DNA of 64,000 bases from Azolla caroliniana (lineage: Eukaryota; Polypodiophyta): the NCBI GenBank assembly GCA_043228905.1, contig JBHGNT010000009.1, forward strand, positions 12,214,001 through 12,278,000. The letters are read 5' to 3'. Position numbers and translations under genes: made by a program. Positions within the stretch are counted from its first letter, which is position 1. Each line of letters opens with the position of its first letter. Positions 1-11,809 of this stretch are shown in pieces. Under the pieces are notes generated by a model, which was given only the letters and a program-made list of their open reading frames with translations, did not search any database and was not told the DNA's origin.

Positions 1-2
1 AA

Positions 3-1841
3 GAGAAACCTCCGACATCGGAAGTTGAGAAGGAGAGGCCTCCAACACCGAAAGAGGAACAAGAAAGACCCCCGACACCGAAAGAGGAGTGGGAAAGACC
101 TCTGACGCTGACAGAGGAGGAGGAAATACCACCGACACCACCAGCCCACGTACCGACACCAGAAGACGATATGCCATTCCAATATCCTAGATACCGGGAT
201 GATCCGGACGCGGAAGCCCACATCCATGTGTTTCAGCAGACCTACGAGGCAAACCATGTGTCCCAACTCTTAAATGTGGCCGAAGAGGAGCACTAAAAAA
301 TGGTAGAGTTTGGCATGACCCTGGAGGGACTGGCCGCCAAATGGCACCAAACACAAGATCCCAGCACCATCCCCACATTTGAAGCATTAAAGACCAAATT
401 CTTGCATTTCTTTCACAAGGAGATGGACCAACAAGAAATGGTAGGCCTATTTTACATTATCCGGCAAGAACCAACGGAGAACATTCAACAGTTTGTCATC
501 TGGTTCTAGTGGATCCACAGTCAACACAGTCGGGCACCACCGGAGGAAGAAACAAAGGCAATATTCTTAGCAGCACTCCGGGAGCCCTTACGAACGGTGT
601 GCAGCATCATTGATTTCCGCACCAGCAGCATAGATCAAGTGATCGACCGAGTTCAAGAAATGGAAAAATCAAGTTCATGGCTAACCATGGACGCACTTCA
701 ACGTGCACTACCGATAGATGAGGACCTCCGATTTCGGCAAGCAATTCAATGTACGACATGCCTCAATGCCAGACATTCGGCGCTGAAATGCACCATGCGT
801 TCCCAATCCTTGCTCTACCACTCCAGAAGTCACACAATGGAACGGTGTGAGTATAACTTGTTAAATCGGCAAGCACCACCAGTCCCGCAAATTGAACCAC
901 AAAGCAACCGGGAGGAAGAAGAATGCTGGCAGCGAGAGGAGCGCTACCGGCCGGCACAAGATGTCTGGTACAACGATCGAAGAGACACTTATGACCGGTA
1001 TGATAGACAGGATAGATACCAGGACTATAATAGACGGTACGAGAGATACAACCGGGATCACTCCCCTGGTTATAACCAACAATGGGACGACTATGGCAAG
1101 TATGACGACCAACCCTGTCAAGGTTACCGAAACAAAAAGAATTTCAACAAGAAACGTCATTTCAACAAAAAGGGGGGTCATCCACGGGAACCGGAAAAGG
1201 GCGCTCCAAGCAACCAACCGGACCAAAACCAAGCACTTACCACAGGACCTCAACCGGGTGCGGGCACAAACGCCGAATCCAACAACACCCGGAAGGCGTA
1301 CTGCTATTATTGCCGGCAAGAAGGTCACTATAGTAACCAATATCCGATGAAGAGCTACGACAAGCGACCATCAGTGAACATGGTAGACGCGGAAGTCGCG
1401 GACTTACAACAAGTCACTACAAGATCAAAAGGCAAAGCCATGGAGTGGGAAACTCAAGAAGTCATCCGGAAGCAGGCAACCGAATGGGTGAAGAAGGCAA
1501 ACGAGCGGAATGTGGCAGAGCTCGAACAACAAAAGGAGAATGCCGAAGAGCTCACCGGCATAGGGCAGCCCCAAAACCCAACATGGCAGGCGTTACAAGA
1601 ATGCCAAATAACGTTGCGGTTAGGCCGGCTATTGCAACTTGTACCACGCTTCACGGAAGGACTAAAGATAAGAATGACGGCAACCGACACACCACCGGTT
1701 CCGGCATTCTTTTCAAATCCGGAGGAAGGACCGGCGGTAGTAGACACGAGCAGTCCGGCAATCACAGCCATCGTGAAAGGAAAAGAGCTACCCTGCACGA
1801 TTATCGATGGAGGATCCGGCGTGAATGTGATCAGCCTCTGA
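3..1841 (+). pseudogene. Element A: Tat-like Ty3/gypsy gag, broken
   Basis: Gag of element A, entered from the left edge of the window, so its start is missing. One reading frame runs from base 3 to 1841 and is cut by TAA at 295-297, TAG at 507-509 and TGA at 1839-1841. The N-terminal part is a proline/glutamate tract with repeats of PPTPKEE. The capsid-like core follows (DPDAEAHIHVF, then AAKWHQTQDPS and FEALKTKFLHFFHKEMDQQE), then an Arg/Tyr/Asp-rich stretch. The zinc knuckle near base 1300 reads CYYCRQEGHYSNQY, so the last metal-binding Cys is Tyr. The frame ends in retropepsin sequence with the IDGGSG active-site loop near base 1800. The same Gag family recurs at 9369-9989 and 20328-21045. 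Family assignment is firm; the Tat clade is inferred from the RT and the extra downstream ORF. Confidence 0.85.
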
Positions 1842-1895
1842 ACGTGTAACACTCTAGGAATCCATGACTGGGAACCATGCCCGTTTTGGCTTCGG

Positions 1896-3952
1896 ATGGC
1901 GGACACAAGCTCAGTACGGCTGACCGGATTAATACGTGATCTGGAAGTGACCATTGGGGGGTCACACATTTCTCATTTTGGCAATAGTTCTCCAGCTACA
2001 AGCTCAAGGAGCTTACCCACTATTGTTGGGACACCCTTGGTTAAAAACAACACACATCAAGCAAAACTGGAGGAAGAATATAATTATATTCCGGCGTGGA
2101 AAAGCGAAAGTGCGAGTATCGACTCAACCACGGTCGGGTATCGGCAAGGAATTGACCCCGCTATATGCGAAATGTGTCAACATGGTGGAAGGATTAGCGG
2201 ACGAAGAGGTCGATCAATACTTACAGGAAAATCCGAAGATCGTACCTCTGTTCGAAATTGATGTAGCCGAAGCAGTATCACCATACATATTGCAACCGGA
2301 CAGGACTGACGAGGAACCGGATAAACAAGCGATCCGAGAGTTACGGCAAGCACAAGAAGCACTGGAAAGAGAAATGGCAGTGTCGCAGCGTGTAAAAGCA
2401 TCCCAACTAGAAGAGGTAAACCTAGGTACCACAGAGGACGCAAGGCCGGTTCACATCGCCAAGGAAATGACCCCGAAGAACAAAACGGCAATGATCACAC
2501 TCCTAAAAGAATTTCGTGATGTGTTCGCCTGGTCCTATGAGGACATGCGGGGACTCGATCCTCAGTTGTATCAACACTAGATACATCTGAGTGAAGACGC
2601 CAAACCGGTAGCGCAACGGCGTTACCAGATGAACCCGAAATACGTAGCAAAAGTCAAAGAAGAAATCGACAAGTTGCTAAGGGTTGGCTTCATCCGACCT
2701 GTAAAGAAAGCCACATGGCTCAGTCCAATAGTCGTAGTACCGAAAAGGAACGATAAGATAAGAGTTTGCATCCACTACTAGAAATTGAATGCGGCTACGG
2801 TAACGGACGCCTTTCCACTTCCATTCACGGATGGAGTTTTGGATGCGGTCGCCGGTCATGAGGTGTACAATTTTGTAGACGGTTTCAGCTGTTATAATCA
2901 GATCCGGATGCACCCCGACGACCAGGAGAAAACCGCTTTTGTCACCGAATAGGGTGTCTTTGTTGCCATAGTTATGATGTTAGGACTGAAAACAACGCCG
3001 GCAACCTTCCAACGGATCATCATGGAGATTTTCGGAGAATTCATTCCGGCATTCATGCAGGTTTTCTTGGACGACTTCGCTATTTATAGCCGTGAAGGGG
3101 ATCACCTTCAGCACCTCCGGCTATGTCTGGAGATATGTAGGGTTTACCGGCTAAGCCTGAACCTGGCAAAATGCGTGTTCGGAGTGTCCAGCGGAGCGTT
3201 ACTTGGCCACATCGTTAGCAAGGACGGTATTGCAGTGGATCCGGACAAGGTTAAAGCTATTTGGAGGCACCGGCACCAACCACAGCAAAGGCATTAAGCG
3301 AGTTCTTAGGACAAATTCGGTGGTACAACCAAATGCTCCGGTATCTGGTAGACCTAGCTACACCATTGCATGTCGTGGTACATCGGACACCGTTCCAATG
3401 GACGGACACAGAAGACAAGGCTTACTGGGCACTAAAAGTACTATTGTCACAAGCGCCGATGGTACAACCTCCGGATTGGTCTAAAGAGTTCCATGTGTTC
3501 GTTGACGCGTCCGACATCGCAATCGGGAGCGCACATATGCAACTTATAGAACCGAAGTGGTACCGGCCAGTGTATTATGCTAGCCGGAAGCTGTCCCAAG
3601 CAGAACGTAATTATTCACAACGGAAAGAGAGGCCTTGGGCATGATCTACAGTGTCACCAAGTTTAGACACTATTTGTTGGGAACGAAATTTTCCTTTCAC
3701 GTAGATCATTCGACGCTCCTCTATTTGGTGTCCAAAGCATCACTCACCGGTAAGTTGGCCCGATGGACATTATGATTACAAGAATTCGAGTTCGAGATAT
3801 TCCACCGACCCGGCATACAACATGCGGTAGCAGACTATTTGAGCCGGTTAGATTTTGGTGAAACCGGTGATGGCGTCCCAGACGAGTTCCCGGACGTAGA
3901 GCTATTTAGAGTCACAGCAGAAACGGCAACGGATGGTACGGTCACAGAGTAA
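1896..3952 (+). pseudogene. Element A: gypsy pol, protease end, reverse transcriptase, RNase H
   Basis: Continuation of element A. The end of the protease (LLLGHPWLK near base 2020) and the RT lie in a frame shifted from gag; the shift falls at a G run near base 1957. The RT shows GFIRPVKKATWLSPIVVVPK, the first catalytic Asp in NFVDGFSCYNQI, and the FLDD box near base 3065 (Phe in place of the usual Tyr). In-frame stops occur at 2578, 2779 and 2950, all TAG. A one-base loss near 3260 moves the frame into the RNase H domain (FVDASDIAIGSA), and another shift near 3640 moves to its C-terminal part (FHVDHSTLLYLVS, then GIQHAVADYLSRL). A 15-bp tandem duplication lies just downstream at about 3979-4008. 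Order PR-RT-RH before IN is that of Ty3/gypsy. The product cannot be made as it stands. Confidence 0.85.
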
Positions 3953-4061
3953 GACAAGTGGCTCACCAACATGCAGCAATTCCCTGAGCACCAATTCCCT
4001 GAGCACCGGCTTACCTCCGGAGGAGATGAACAGAGACGAGAGGAAACGCTTAGCGGTTCAA

Positions 4062-5429
4062 AGCTGGCACTTCTGTCTATTATAGGACACACTGTACCAC
4101 AAAGGCGCAGATGGCATATGGCGGCGTGTAGTGCAAAACGACGAAAAGGACATAATATTGCACGAAGCACAATGCGGAGTGGCTGGAGGACATTATGCCG
4201 GAGACGCTATGGCAAGGAAAATATGGCAAAGTGGACTATGGTGGCCAACCACATTGAAGGATGCAATCCGGTACGCTAAAGAATGTGACCTATGTCAGCG
4301 AATGGGCCAACCAACCGAACAAGCCAGGATGTCTCACCAGCCCGTGCTACCGTTAGAACCATTTCAGAAATGGGGGCTAGATTTTGTCGGTCCATTCAAA
4401 CCACCAGCAATGAGAACCGGCAACCGATACGTGATTGTCGCTACGGATTATTGCACAAAATGGGTGGAAGCCAAAGCACTATGCGACAACACCGCGGCAT
4501 CCACGACAAAATTATTATATGAATACATCTGGTGCCGGTATGGATGTCCGATAGAGCTAATAAGTGACCAAGGTGGGCACTTCTTAGGGCAAGTAGTGGG
4601 AAGTTTGACGACATTCTATGAGGTGGTGCACAAACAGAGCACTCCTTATTACCCGCAAGCCAACGGATTAGCCAAGTCAACAAATAAAACACTACAGAAC
4701 ATCCTTTGAAAAATTGTCAATGAGAACCAGACGAATTGGGATACAAAGCTACACAGTGCACTCTGGGCCTATCGAACGGCATATAAGACAAGTATCCGCA
4801 CGACACCGTTTCACCTAACATTCGGATTGGAGGCAGTGATGACGGTCGAGTTCCAGGTACCGAGTTTACGAATACAAATTCGGGAACACCTAAATGAGAA
4901 GGAATCAGAAGCGATCCGGTTAGCCGCGTTGTGCAAATTGGAAGAACACCGGCTAGCCAACATCATGCACCTAGAACTAGAGCTGCAACGAAGGAAAGCG
5001 TTCATGGATCGTCACCGAAAAGGGAACAAAAAGATGTTCGAAATCGGTCAGCTGGTACAAGTATTCCAGACCCGGATGGGTAAGATGTCGGGGAAGCTAT
5101 GGTTTCGGTGGACCGGTCCATACTGGATCACATGTGAGTTCAACGGTTCCTATCAGTTAGGGACACTCGCCGGCCAGGTTCTAGGTAAATGCGTCAATGG
5201 GTTCCGACTCAAACCATACAATGGACCCATGCCAAGAAACCCATTTGAACAAGTAAAGGCCGACGGTAAGTCGGAAGAGACGGCAACACGTTTAGCAAAC
5301 GACAAGCGCGAAGCCGGTAAGAGGGAGCACGAGCCATCAAACGGCAAGAACAACACGACGGCAAGCAGTCCAACGGCCGGCAAGTCCCACAATTCAGATA
5401 GGGGTCTAGTGGGACTAGATGTGAATTAA
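4062..5429 (+). pseudogene. Element A: gypsy integrase, broken
   Basis: Integrase of element A in one frame, interrupted once by TGA at 4707-4709. The HHCC zinc-binding domain is visible (HEAQCGVAGGHYAG, then CDLCQRMG). In the catalytic core the two Asp residues are present in WGLDFVGPF and LISDQGGHF. The third acidic residue is changed: the motif reads NGLAKSTNK, where active relatives have Glu in place of that Lys. The C-terminal domain has the RWTGPYWI motif and continues to a natural stop at 5427-5429 after a Lys/Asn/Ser-rich tail. Integrase inserts element cDNA into the genome; here the stop and the Glu-to-Lys change both argue against activity. Confidence 0.85.
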
Positions 5430-5739
5430 CCAAACTGCTTAGGACTGAAAAATAATAATAATAATAAATCAAATCAACTCAAATCAAAGTAAATCATGCA
5501 AGGGCGAGGTGTGAACGGACACATGCAAGAACGAGGAGTGAACAGGCACGTTAAAAGGGTACGTAGTGGGCTATTAATAGGGTATTAAACCGTCACCACA
5601 TGGCACGTCATTCTATTCTAGTACACGACGTGCACACACGCAGGGAAGAAAAGAAGGCGCCAACATGCAGCAAGAAAACTCCCATCGCATGGAGGTCTTC
5701 ACATTTCGCGAACAAAGGAGCACAACCGCACACATGTGA
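5430..5739 (+). other. Element A: non-coding spacer between pol and ORF3
   Basis: About 310 bases without a convincing frame. They hold a short AAT microsatellite near 5450, two imperfect copies of a GTGAACGGACACATGCAAG-like sequence, and no promoter or splice signal I can defend. The position between integrase and an extra 3' ORF is typical of Tat-type elements, where such a spacer may feed a spliced or subgenomic message; I see no direct evidence for that here. Confidence 0.5.
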
Positions 5740-8715
5740 TTGAAGATCATCAGATGCGAGCCCATGCACACAGAGCCTCCTCCAACACATCCCTCACCAG
5801 CGCTCACCGACCTCAAAGAAGCCATGGATTGCCAAGCACTCTCTGAAGCAGCCAAGAAGTGGTTAAGGCAACACGGGTTAGAAGGTTTCCTCACGATCAT
5901 GGAGGCGCCACCGCACCAGGAGGCGGAGAAGATAGTAAAGGAAATCGACACAGAACTGATCACAGAGGAGGCCATCCATGCTTTGATTGGCCTTCCGGAG
6001 GGGGGCATCTTCACTATCGACAACCCTACCCCGGAGCATCTCCGAAAATATTTTGGCGAATACTCTCTGGCCAGCAAGGCCTACAGGACACAGGGCGGCG
6101 AAGATACATTATTTCGAGAGATTGCCCGTGTGCTCCATGAATTTGGACATGTATACCCTCGACCCCCGTGCATGCCTTAGAACCGAGCCGGTTTAGTCAT
6201 AGCAACGTATGAAGGCGTGAAGGTGGACTGGTCGGTACTAATTGCGGACGGCCTCTGTGTGGCCATCGACTCTATAAGAGGCAAGGAGGGCCGGAAAATA
6301 TGGACTACAGTGGCACAATGGCTCAGCCTATTGGCGCCACCTATCGAGCCCGTCAAGAGCATGAAGCGGGGGAGAACGACCGAAGGTAGCCCGAAAACAG
6401 CTTTGAAATGGCAACAGTTGTTGACCTCTAAGGCACCCAAAGGGAAGGAGGCTGAAACAGACAAGGCGGCAAAAGAGCGCGTCAATAGGAAGCGGCAGGC
6501 GGAAACCCAGGAGGAGACATCAGCATGGCCAATGAAGATTAGATTTCACCGACCGGTTCAACAAGAGTCGGACCCCTCGGCAGCAAAAATCAACATCGGG
6601 AGTCAAGAGGCGGAAGCGGAGGAGGAACCGTTAGAGCACCTCTAGCGGCGCCAGAAGGCAAACATCGCGGAACAGGCCGGGGAGCGTTCGGACCCAAAGA
6701 AGGATGGAATGCCTCTACCCCGCACTGAGCATCCCGTACCAAGGGTGGAACCGGAACCAATTCGGACAAAACCGGTCACAGAGCTCCCTACACAACAAGC
6801 TATACCGGCGGGTCAGGATACGGCAAGACCCGAAATTCAAGCGCCAGTAGTACAGCTGCCACCCTCACGGGCAGGTCAAGAGCAATCAGAGGCAGAGTGG
6901 CCAACGGAGGTGCAACTGGAACCAGAACCTCCACCTCCAAAGGGGGGTCGCCTTAGTGGTCGCCAAATAGAGACAGAGTTGCAGCTCGACGCAACCGGAC
7001 AAGACCGACTACTTGCTAGCAGAGCCAACAGCCAACCTTCCGTGTAGACGCAACAACAGGGCAGAGGCAGCCAATGGCTCCGGTGGATTGGAGAACAGAT
7101 TGCCAGAGTCACGCACTTCATAGAGGCAGAAGAGAAAGCGCAGATGGACCAGTTGCTAGTCACAACCGGAGAACTAGAGACGGCCCGGTTGAGGATCCGA
7201 AGCCTAGAACAAGACTTGGATCTAGCCATAGAAGAATTGGCCAAAATGGCCTTAACCGGACCACAGATCCAAGCACCGATGACTCTAGTAGATGTACAGA
7301 ATAAAGACACACCAGCACCTGTACATAGGAATAAGACCCCGGAGACAGAACCGATCCCGAAGACAGTGGCGGCGCAAGCGAAAGAGCTTGCCGAATTGAA
7401 AGATGAACTAGCTACACAAGAAGCATTATGCACCCGAGAAAGGGACTTGAAGAAAGCGGTAGAAGAAGAACAAAGAAAGACTGTTGAGAACCTCCGTCGG
7501 GCAGAAGAGAATTTGCGGAAAGGACATCAGGCATATGACCGGCTTAAGGAGCAAAAAGAGAAAGTGCTGCAAGAAAAGGATAAGTTGCAACAGATGGCGG
7601 AAACGGAGATTGAAAGACTTAAAGAAGAACTCCGTCAACAGAAAGATCGAGAAGACCGCGCTCGCTGGCAACTCAACCAGAAGTTGAAGCAGAAGACTGA
7701 TGATTTTGAGCACTTGTACCGGGACTATAAGCACCTAGATATGGAGCATAAGAAGTAGCAAGAGAAAATGGCAGAGCTTCGGCAGGAAGTTCATCGAGCC
7801 GAGACAGCGCTAGCTGAAGAATGGGCTAAAAGAACAACACTACTGGAGGAAGCCGCGGAGGAACATATGGAGCTCCATAAGCAGCATTATGAAGAAAAGA
7901 AAAGAGCGACAATGGTATTGCATAGGTTGCAGAACACTTACCAAAACCAATTGTCACATTACCGGGAGCAGGAGGAGGACACAGTGAAGCTTATCAAGCA
8001 ATTGAAGGAAGAATGGCAAGCTGCGGAGGACAAATCAAAGATGGGACTTGAGCGGATCCAGTTCATTGTCCAGGCATGGAGGAACAAGACAAAATGCTTG
8101 ATTAACGAAAGCTATGTGCAATGGTGGGACAAATGGGCAAAGCACACAGCCGAGCTCCAGTTGCTAAGGGCGGACGCGGAAAACCGGCAGAAGGATGGCT
8201 ACGATTGCTACATGCTAACAAAGGAGGACTTCACCGCCGTAATAGATGATTTAGCATAAGTCTTTGTAACTCTGGCGGAGGAACAGTCAGCAGTGGTCCG
8301 ACAATTGGTAGCACAGTTGGACGATGATCGACTGGATGCTCAAATCCAATTTGAAAGCTATGAGCGGACCAGGCTACGGCAAGAAGAAGCAAGACAGATG
8401 GCGATCGTTAACCTCAGCGATGAAGAGCCATCGTCGGGGCAAGGACCGGACGGAGACAAGGCCGCGGAGAGTCAACCGTAGTCAAATCCAGCAGAGGAGC
8501 TGACGGAGGAATCACCGCCATAACCGCCGGTACCGGGAGCCGAACAAACGCCATCCAAGGAGCAACAATTGGAGGAGCCGGAGTCGGAGCAACAACAACC
8601 ACAGCCACAACCACAACAACAGCAGCCACAACCACAATAGTAGTAACAACAAATTTCCGAAGAACCATTGGATACCCTGGAGCAGAGTATTCTGGATATC
8701 TTGGACGAAGGCTAA
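5740..8715 (+). pseudogene. Element A: extra 3' ORF (ORF3), coiled-coil protein, interrupted by stops
   Basis: One reading frame of about 2.98 kb follows integrase and ends just before the LTR. It is cut by in-frame stops at 6178, 6643, 7045, 7756, 8257, 8479 and 8521 and near 8640, most of them TAG, yet coding character continues across every stop without a frameshift. The first quarter is a compact region (KKWLRQHGLEGFLTIM, then LRKYFGEYSLASKAY). A Pro/Glu-rich linker follows (about 6700-7050). Then comes a long predicted coiled coil (about 7140-8250) rich in Glu, Lys, Gln and Leu heptads, and a Gln/Pro tail. I see no signal peptide or membrane helix, so it is not an Env-like protein. Tat-type elements are known to carry extra ORFs after pol, but I recognise no domain in this one and assign no function. 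Confidence 0.7.
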
Positions 8716-8768
8716 GGGTCGGATAGTGGGGTTCGACGTACAAGGTACTGTCCCATGGGCGTGCCATG

Positions 8769-9195
8769 TGTTACCCTGCCGACAAAGGAGTTAAAGACCA
8801 GAATGTGAAAGGGATTGTTTATTCGGAATCTATTATAATTAAGTAGTTTATAAGACGTGAACGGACGGACCGGAATCGGTATGCGGCTCCGGTTCCGAAC
8901 AGGTGCCAGTTGGCACCATTTTGTACTCAGCACCGGTGACCTATATAAAGCCCTGGTTACAATGTAAAACTTTGACGGATAATTAATAGAGCTTCTTGTT
9001 TTATCTTTAAGTGTTGATTAGCGTTCTGTGCTAATTGTTCTATCATACGCGTGTATCAAGTCTAATGCCATATTGCTAAGTAACCAATTAAAGTCTAAGT
9101 AATCATTGTGTCTTAAGTTATCTCGCCGTAACACCCCTTTGGTGAAGTGTCTTCCGTAGACACCCTGTGTTAGGCCATTGTCCTAAGGAATAACA
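8769..9195 (+). repeat. LTR of Tat-like element A
   Basis: The 427-bp LTR starts TGTTA and ends TAACA, a perfect 5-bp terminal inverted repeat. It aligns by eye with the LTR at 19804-20275 over the promoter and the end (GACGGATAATTAATAGA, ACGCGTGTAT and ACACCCTGTGTTAGG-type blocks). A TATA box (CTATATAAAG) lies near 8941. It is the 3' LTR of A. Because gag sequence of the same family follows directly, it may also have served as the 5' LTR of a second copy. No primer-binding site is left after it. Confidence 0.75.
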
Positions 9196-9541
9196 TGGAG
9201 CCTCCACTCGAATTATAGATCTAGTCATGATACTCCGAAAGAGGTGGAGGAAGATGGGTCTGAGCACACACCAACACCGGAGTCGAAAAATATGACACCA
9301 ACACCTCTGGTAGAACAGGCGATTCGGAAGCATGTTTAGCAATTGAGTTGGGATTGCACAACGACGAGTGGAGCATCCACTCGAATTATAGATCTAGTCA
9401 TGATACTCCGAAAGAGCCGGAGGAAGACGGGTCTGACCACACACCAACACCAGAGTCGAAAAATACGACACCAACACCCCTGGCAGAATAAGTAATTCCG
9501 GTGCTAACACCACTGGTAGAGGAAATCAATCCGGTGGCGCT
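9196..9541 (+). repeat. 173-bp tandem duplication in Tat-like gag
   Basis: The block starting GGAGCCTCCACTCGAATT at 9197 recurs as GGAGCATCCACTCGAATT at 9370. The period is 173 bp. Both copies carry the ATAGATCTAGTCATGATAC segment and the ACACACCAACACC segment. The first copy abuts the LTR end exactly at 9195/9196, so the duplication has replaced the leader and primer-binding site expected there. Confidence 0.75.
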
Positions 9542-9989
9542 GGAAGAAGTTATTCCCAAAAACTCACTAGCAGAGGAAGACAATCGAGTGCCGACACCAC
9601 TAGCACAAGAACTCATACAGACACTAGAACGTGCCGAAGAAGAAGATACCATGTAGTACCCATACCCAAAGTACTAGGACGAGCTAGACTCGGAGGCACA
9701 TGCCCGCACATTCCTACAGATGTGGGAGGCCAACCATGTCTCCTAGCAGCTGATGGAAGCTGAAGTAGAGTGATAAAAAATTGCGGAGTTTGGGCTATCG
9801 TTGGAAGGAGTAACTGCGAAATGGCATGCACAACAAACCTGAGGGAGTTTCGGCACATTCACTGACCTGCGAGACAAGTTCCTCGATTTGTTCCATCGGC
9901 AAGTGGCACAAAGAGAGTTAGTCGGAAGGTTTTATACCACCTACGAGGAAGCACATTGAACAGTGCCACAATTTATCATCCGATTCTAG
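9369..9989 (+). pseudogene. Tat-like gag fragment, second copy
   Basis: Degenerate Gag N-terminal half of the same family as elements A and C. Recognisable blocks are SNYRSSHDTPKEPEEDG, YPYPKY, DSEAHARTFLQMWEANHVS, KIAEFGLSLEGVTAKWHAQQ and FTDLRDKFLDLFHRQVAQRE. These match the homologous blocks near base 200-480 and near 20810-21040. Several stops interrupt the frame, including tandem stops near 9772. The frame runs into the 238-bp tandem array at 9941. It is a dead fragment without pol. Confidence 0.75.
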
Positions 9990-10892
9990 AACAGTAATCA
10001 TATGGTGATGGGAACCCTTCAATAAGCATTGCCTACGAGGACCAGGTGCTCGACGTGGAGTGCGCCTAGAACAGTAATCATATGGCAATGGGAACCCTTC
10101 AATAAGCACTGCCTAAAGAGGAGGACCTCCAGTTCCGTCAAGCCGTTCAGTGTAAAATGTGCCTTAACCGTGGCCATTCTACGAGGAAGCACATTGAACA
10201 GTGCCACAATTTATCATCCGATTCTAGAACAGTAATCATATGGTGATGGGAACCCTTGAATAAGCATTGCCTACGAGGACCAGGTGCTCGACGTGGAGTG
10301 CGCCTAGAACAGTAATCATATGGCAATGGGAACCCTTCAATAAGCATTGCCTAAAGAGGAGGACCTCCAGTTCCGTCAAGCCGTTCAGTGTAAAATGTGC
10401 CTTAACCGTGGCCATTCTACGAGGAAGCACATTGAACAGTGCCACAATTTATCATCCGATTCTAGAACAGTAATCATATGGTGATGGGAACCCTTCAATA
10501 AGCATTGCCTACGAGGACCAGGTGCTCGACGTGGAGTGCGCCTAGAACAGTAATCATATGGCGATGGGAACCCTTCAATAAGCACTGCCTAAAGAGGAGG
10601 ACCTCCGGTTCCGTCAAGCCGTTCAGTGTAAAATGTGCCTTAACCGTGGCCATTCTACGAGGAAGCACATTGAACAGTGCCACAATTTATCATCCGATTC
10701 TAGAACAGTAATCATATGGTGATGGGAACCCTTCAATAAGCATTGCCTACGAGGACCAGGTGCTCGACGTGGAATGGGCCTAGAACAGTAATCATATGGT
10801 GATGGGAACCCTTCAATAAGCACTGCCTAAAGAGGAGAACCTCTGGTTCCGTCAAGCCGTTCAGTGTAAAATGTGCCTTAACCGAGACGGCA
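9941..10892 (+). repeat. Four-copy 238-bp tandem array derived from gag
   Basis: Four units start at 9941, 10179, 10417 and 10655 with the phrase CTACGAGGAAGCACATTGAA; the last loses homology near 10880. The units differ by only a few substitutions. Each unit holds an internal near-duplicate of AGAACAGTAATCATATGG followed by GATGGGAACCCTTCAATAAG. In one frame a unit encodes EEDLQFRQAVQCKMCLNRG, which matches the Gag segment EDLRFRQAIQCTTCLNAR of element A near base 725. The unit length is not a multiple of three, so successive copies lie in different frames and no long protein results. Confidence 0.9.
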
Positions 10893-10987
10893 CCAAGTGG
10901 ACACAATGCTTGTTGTGCCACTCAAGAGCACATACCATGGACTGGTGTGAATACAACCTACTCAATCGGCAAGCATCGTTGGTGTAG
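10826..10987 (+). pseudogene. Tat-like gag zinc-finger remnant after the array
   Basis: A 54-codon stretch continuing out of the last tandem unit. It encodes a Cys-rich segment (CKMCLNRD, then CLLCHSRAHTMDWCEYNLLNRQA) that corresponds to the segment near 755-880 of element A (CTTCLNARH, then HTMERCEYNLLNRQA). It ends at TAG 10985-10987. This shows that the array was generated inside a gag gene: sequence colinear with gag lies on both sides of it. Confidence 0.7.
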
Positions 10988-11060
10988 CGAAAATACGACA
11001 AAGATACGTGAACTTGAGGCAGGACCCTAGGGCCTCTGACTAGCGTTCAGTTGCATGCTC

Positions 11061-11809
11061 CTAACGTTTGGAAAGAGCTCGGAAAGGGCTGATCCGGGTG
11101 CACGTCTGGACCGAGGTGTTGTATGCGTGAACTGTGAAGGGCAAAACTTGATCCCACGACTGATGCAATGGATCCACATATGCTGAAATAACCTGTTTGA
11201 TCATCTTATTCTTGCATTCTGTCAAACCGTTTGTTTGTGGATGATAGGGTGACATAAACACTTGCTTAATTCCCAAACTGTGGTTGAGCACTTGAAGAAC
11301 CTCGTTGGGAAATTGTGATCCCTGATCGGATAAAAGTTGTTGAGGGCATCCATGACGGAAGATTACTTTCTGAAGCAATGCTTGGGCCATCGAGTTGGGT
11401 GTGGCATCTGGTAGGGCGGCTTCTTCACACCAACGTGTGAGATATTCTGTCATGATAAAACTATACTTATTACCATTTATTGAAGTTGGAAAGGGACCCA
11501 TTAGATCCCAGCCAAGTAACTCAAAGGGTTCCTTGCTATGATAGGTTGTAGATTGTTGGATGCTTGTTGTGGTGTTTTCATCGATTGGCATGTTGGGCAT
11601 GCTTGTAGGAATCGAAAAGTTGAATAGCGAATTTTGGGCCAATAGAATAGAGATTTGATACGGTGTAGCAATTTATGAAAACTGAAGTGTCCGGCTAGTT
11701 GAGCGCAACATTTTTGGGACATAAAGTCGTCGGGTTGGTCCTTGACTGATGAACTGTAATATGTTATTGATGATGATGAAGTTGCGATTGACATGTTGAT
11801 CCCGTCCAC
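11061..11809 (-). pseudogene. Element O: gypsy integrase, broken
   Basis: Integrase of a minus-strand gypsy element, in two frames. The zinc-binding domain (HFSFHKLLHRIKSLFYWP, then CPTCQSMK) lies at about 11580-11720. The core follows with Asp in GWDLMGPFPTS, Asp in LLSDQGSQF and Glu in NGLTECKNKMI, so the DDE triad is kept. A frameshift near 11640 separates the two parts. The core resembles gypsy integrases with HPQTNG and AYNTS motifs more than it does the Tat-like or chromovirus copies elsewhere in this window. The frame ends at 11061-11063. Confidence 0.8.

Noticed and set aside
5740-8715. Env-like third ORF of a retrovirus-type element
   Set aside because: No signal peptide, no membrane helix and no cleavage site; the protein is a hydrophilic coiled coil.
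9941-10892. CRISPR-like array
   Set aside because: Whole 238-bp units are repeated head to tail with no unique spacers, and the unit is gag sequence.
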